DNA of 5,481 nt from Clostridiales bacterium (GTDB lineage Bacteria > Bacillota > Clostridia > Lachnospirales > Lachnospiraceae): contig JAJBVF010000012.1 of the NCBI GenBank assembly GCA_020859965.1, positions 1-5,481 on the forward strand, read 5' to 3'. A model generated the notes under the pieces. It saw only the letters and a list, made by a program, of their open reading frames with translations, did not search any database and was not told where the DNA came from. Shown piece by piece: positions 5,437 to 5,481 of the stretch. A program made the translations under genes and the position numbers. The number at the start of each line of letters is the position of its first letter. Position 1 is the stretch's first letter.

Positions 5437-5481
5437 ATGCGGCTCAACCGTTCGGAGAATACAAAGCGGAATATTATCATA
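5437..5481 (+). CDS. Start of a probable polysaccharide flippase (Wzx/MATE-like), cut by the right edge
   Basis: Only the first 15 codons are present (MRLNRSENTKRNIII). The AAGGGAAGG stretch at 5424-5432 gives a good ribosome binding site before the ATG at 5437. A short polar start with N-R-x-x-N-x-x-R-N-I followed by hydrophobic residues is how many Firmicutes oligosaccharide flippases begin, and such a gene is expected in this cluster. With 15 residues this rests on memory of family N-termini and on context. A competing open frame runs from TTG 5346 to the window end. Confidence 0.5.
   Translation, partial: MRLNRSENTKRNIII

Noticed and set aside
5346..5481. Open frame from TTG 5346 through the hairpin to the window end
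   Set aside because: The AAAGGAG before it is only two bases away, the frame runs straight through a perfect long hairpin, and the product is not recognisable; the ATG at 5437 has a better site and a flippase-like start. The window end prevents full exclusion.

Overview
The window is part of a surface-polysaccharide (capsule, cell-wall glycan or exopolysaccharide) gene cluster, with every gene on the + strand. The near-consensus AGGAG-type ribosome binding sites, the mid-range GC with many cgg/ccg codons, and the protein style suggest a Gram-positive Clostridia, possibly Lachnospiraceae. This placement comes from general resemblance, not from a marker gene.

Layout. (1) 1-576: C-terminal third of a thiamine-pyrophosphate (TPP) enzyme of the acetolactate-synthase fold, cut by the left edge. 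(2) 578-1612: an NAD(P)-dependent SDR sugar-nucleotide epimerase/reductase, one base after the TPP gene, carrying an apparent in-frame insert of about 44 residues. (3) 1613-1790: a 178-bp gap holding a degenerate 37-bp tandem repeat and small stem-loops. (4) 1791-2813: a GtrB/DPM1-like GT2 glycosyltransferase with two C-terminal membrane helices. (5) 2806-3969: CDP-glucose 4,6-dehydratase (RfbG/DdhB type), overlapping the GT2 gene. Its start region is a 57-bp in-frame tandem duplication that gives two ATGs, each with its own Shine-Dalgarno. (6) 3932-5338: a polytopic GT-C-type membrane glycosyltransferase, overlapping rfbG by 38 bases. (7) 5339-5436: a gap with a long two-part hairpin. (8) 5437-end: the first 15 codons of a probable polysaccharide flippase.

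How the genes may work together (inference). RfbG makes CDP-4-keto-6-deoxyglucose. A TPP enzyme next to an SDR reductase recalls YerE/YerF of CDP-yersiniose synthesis, in which a two-carbon unit from pyruvate is joined to a CDP-keto-deoxy sugar and then reduced. The GtrB-like enzyme could load the sugar onto undecaprenyl phosphate, and the GT-C enzyme could transfer it to a polymer outside the membrane. The other expected enzymes (glucose-1-phosphate cytidylyltransferase, the C-3 dehydrase) are not in the window and may lie to the left.

The most unusual sequence features are the duplicated rfbG start region, the 37-bp repeat at the other gene junction, the epimerase insert, and the hairpin before the last gene. 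No rRNA, tRNA, CRISPR array, insertion sequence or convincing promoter was seen.
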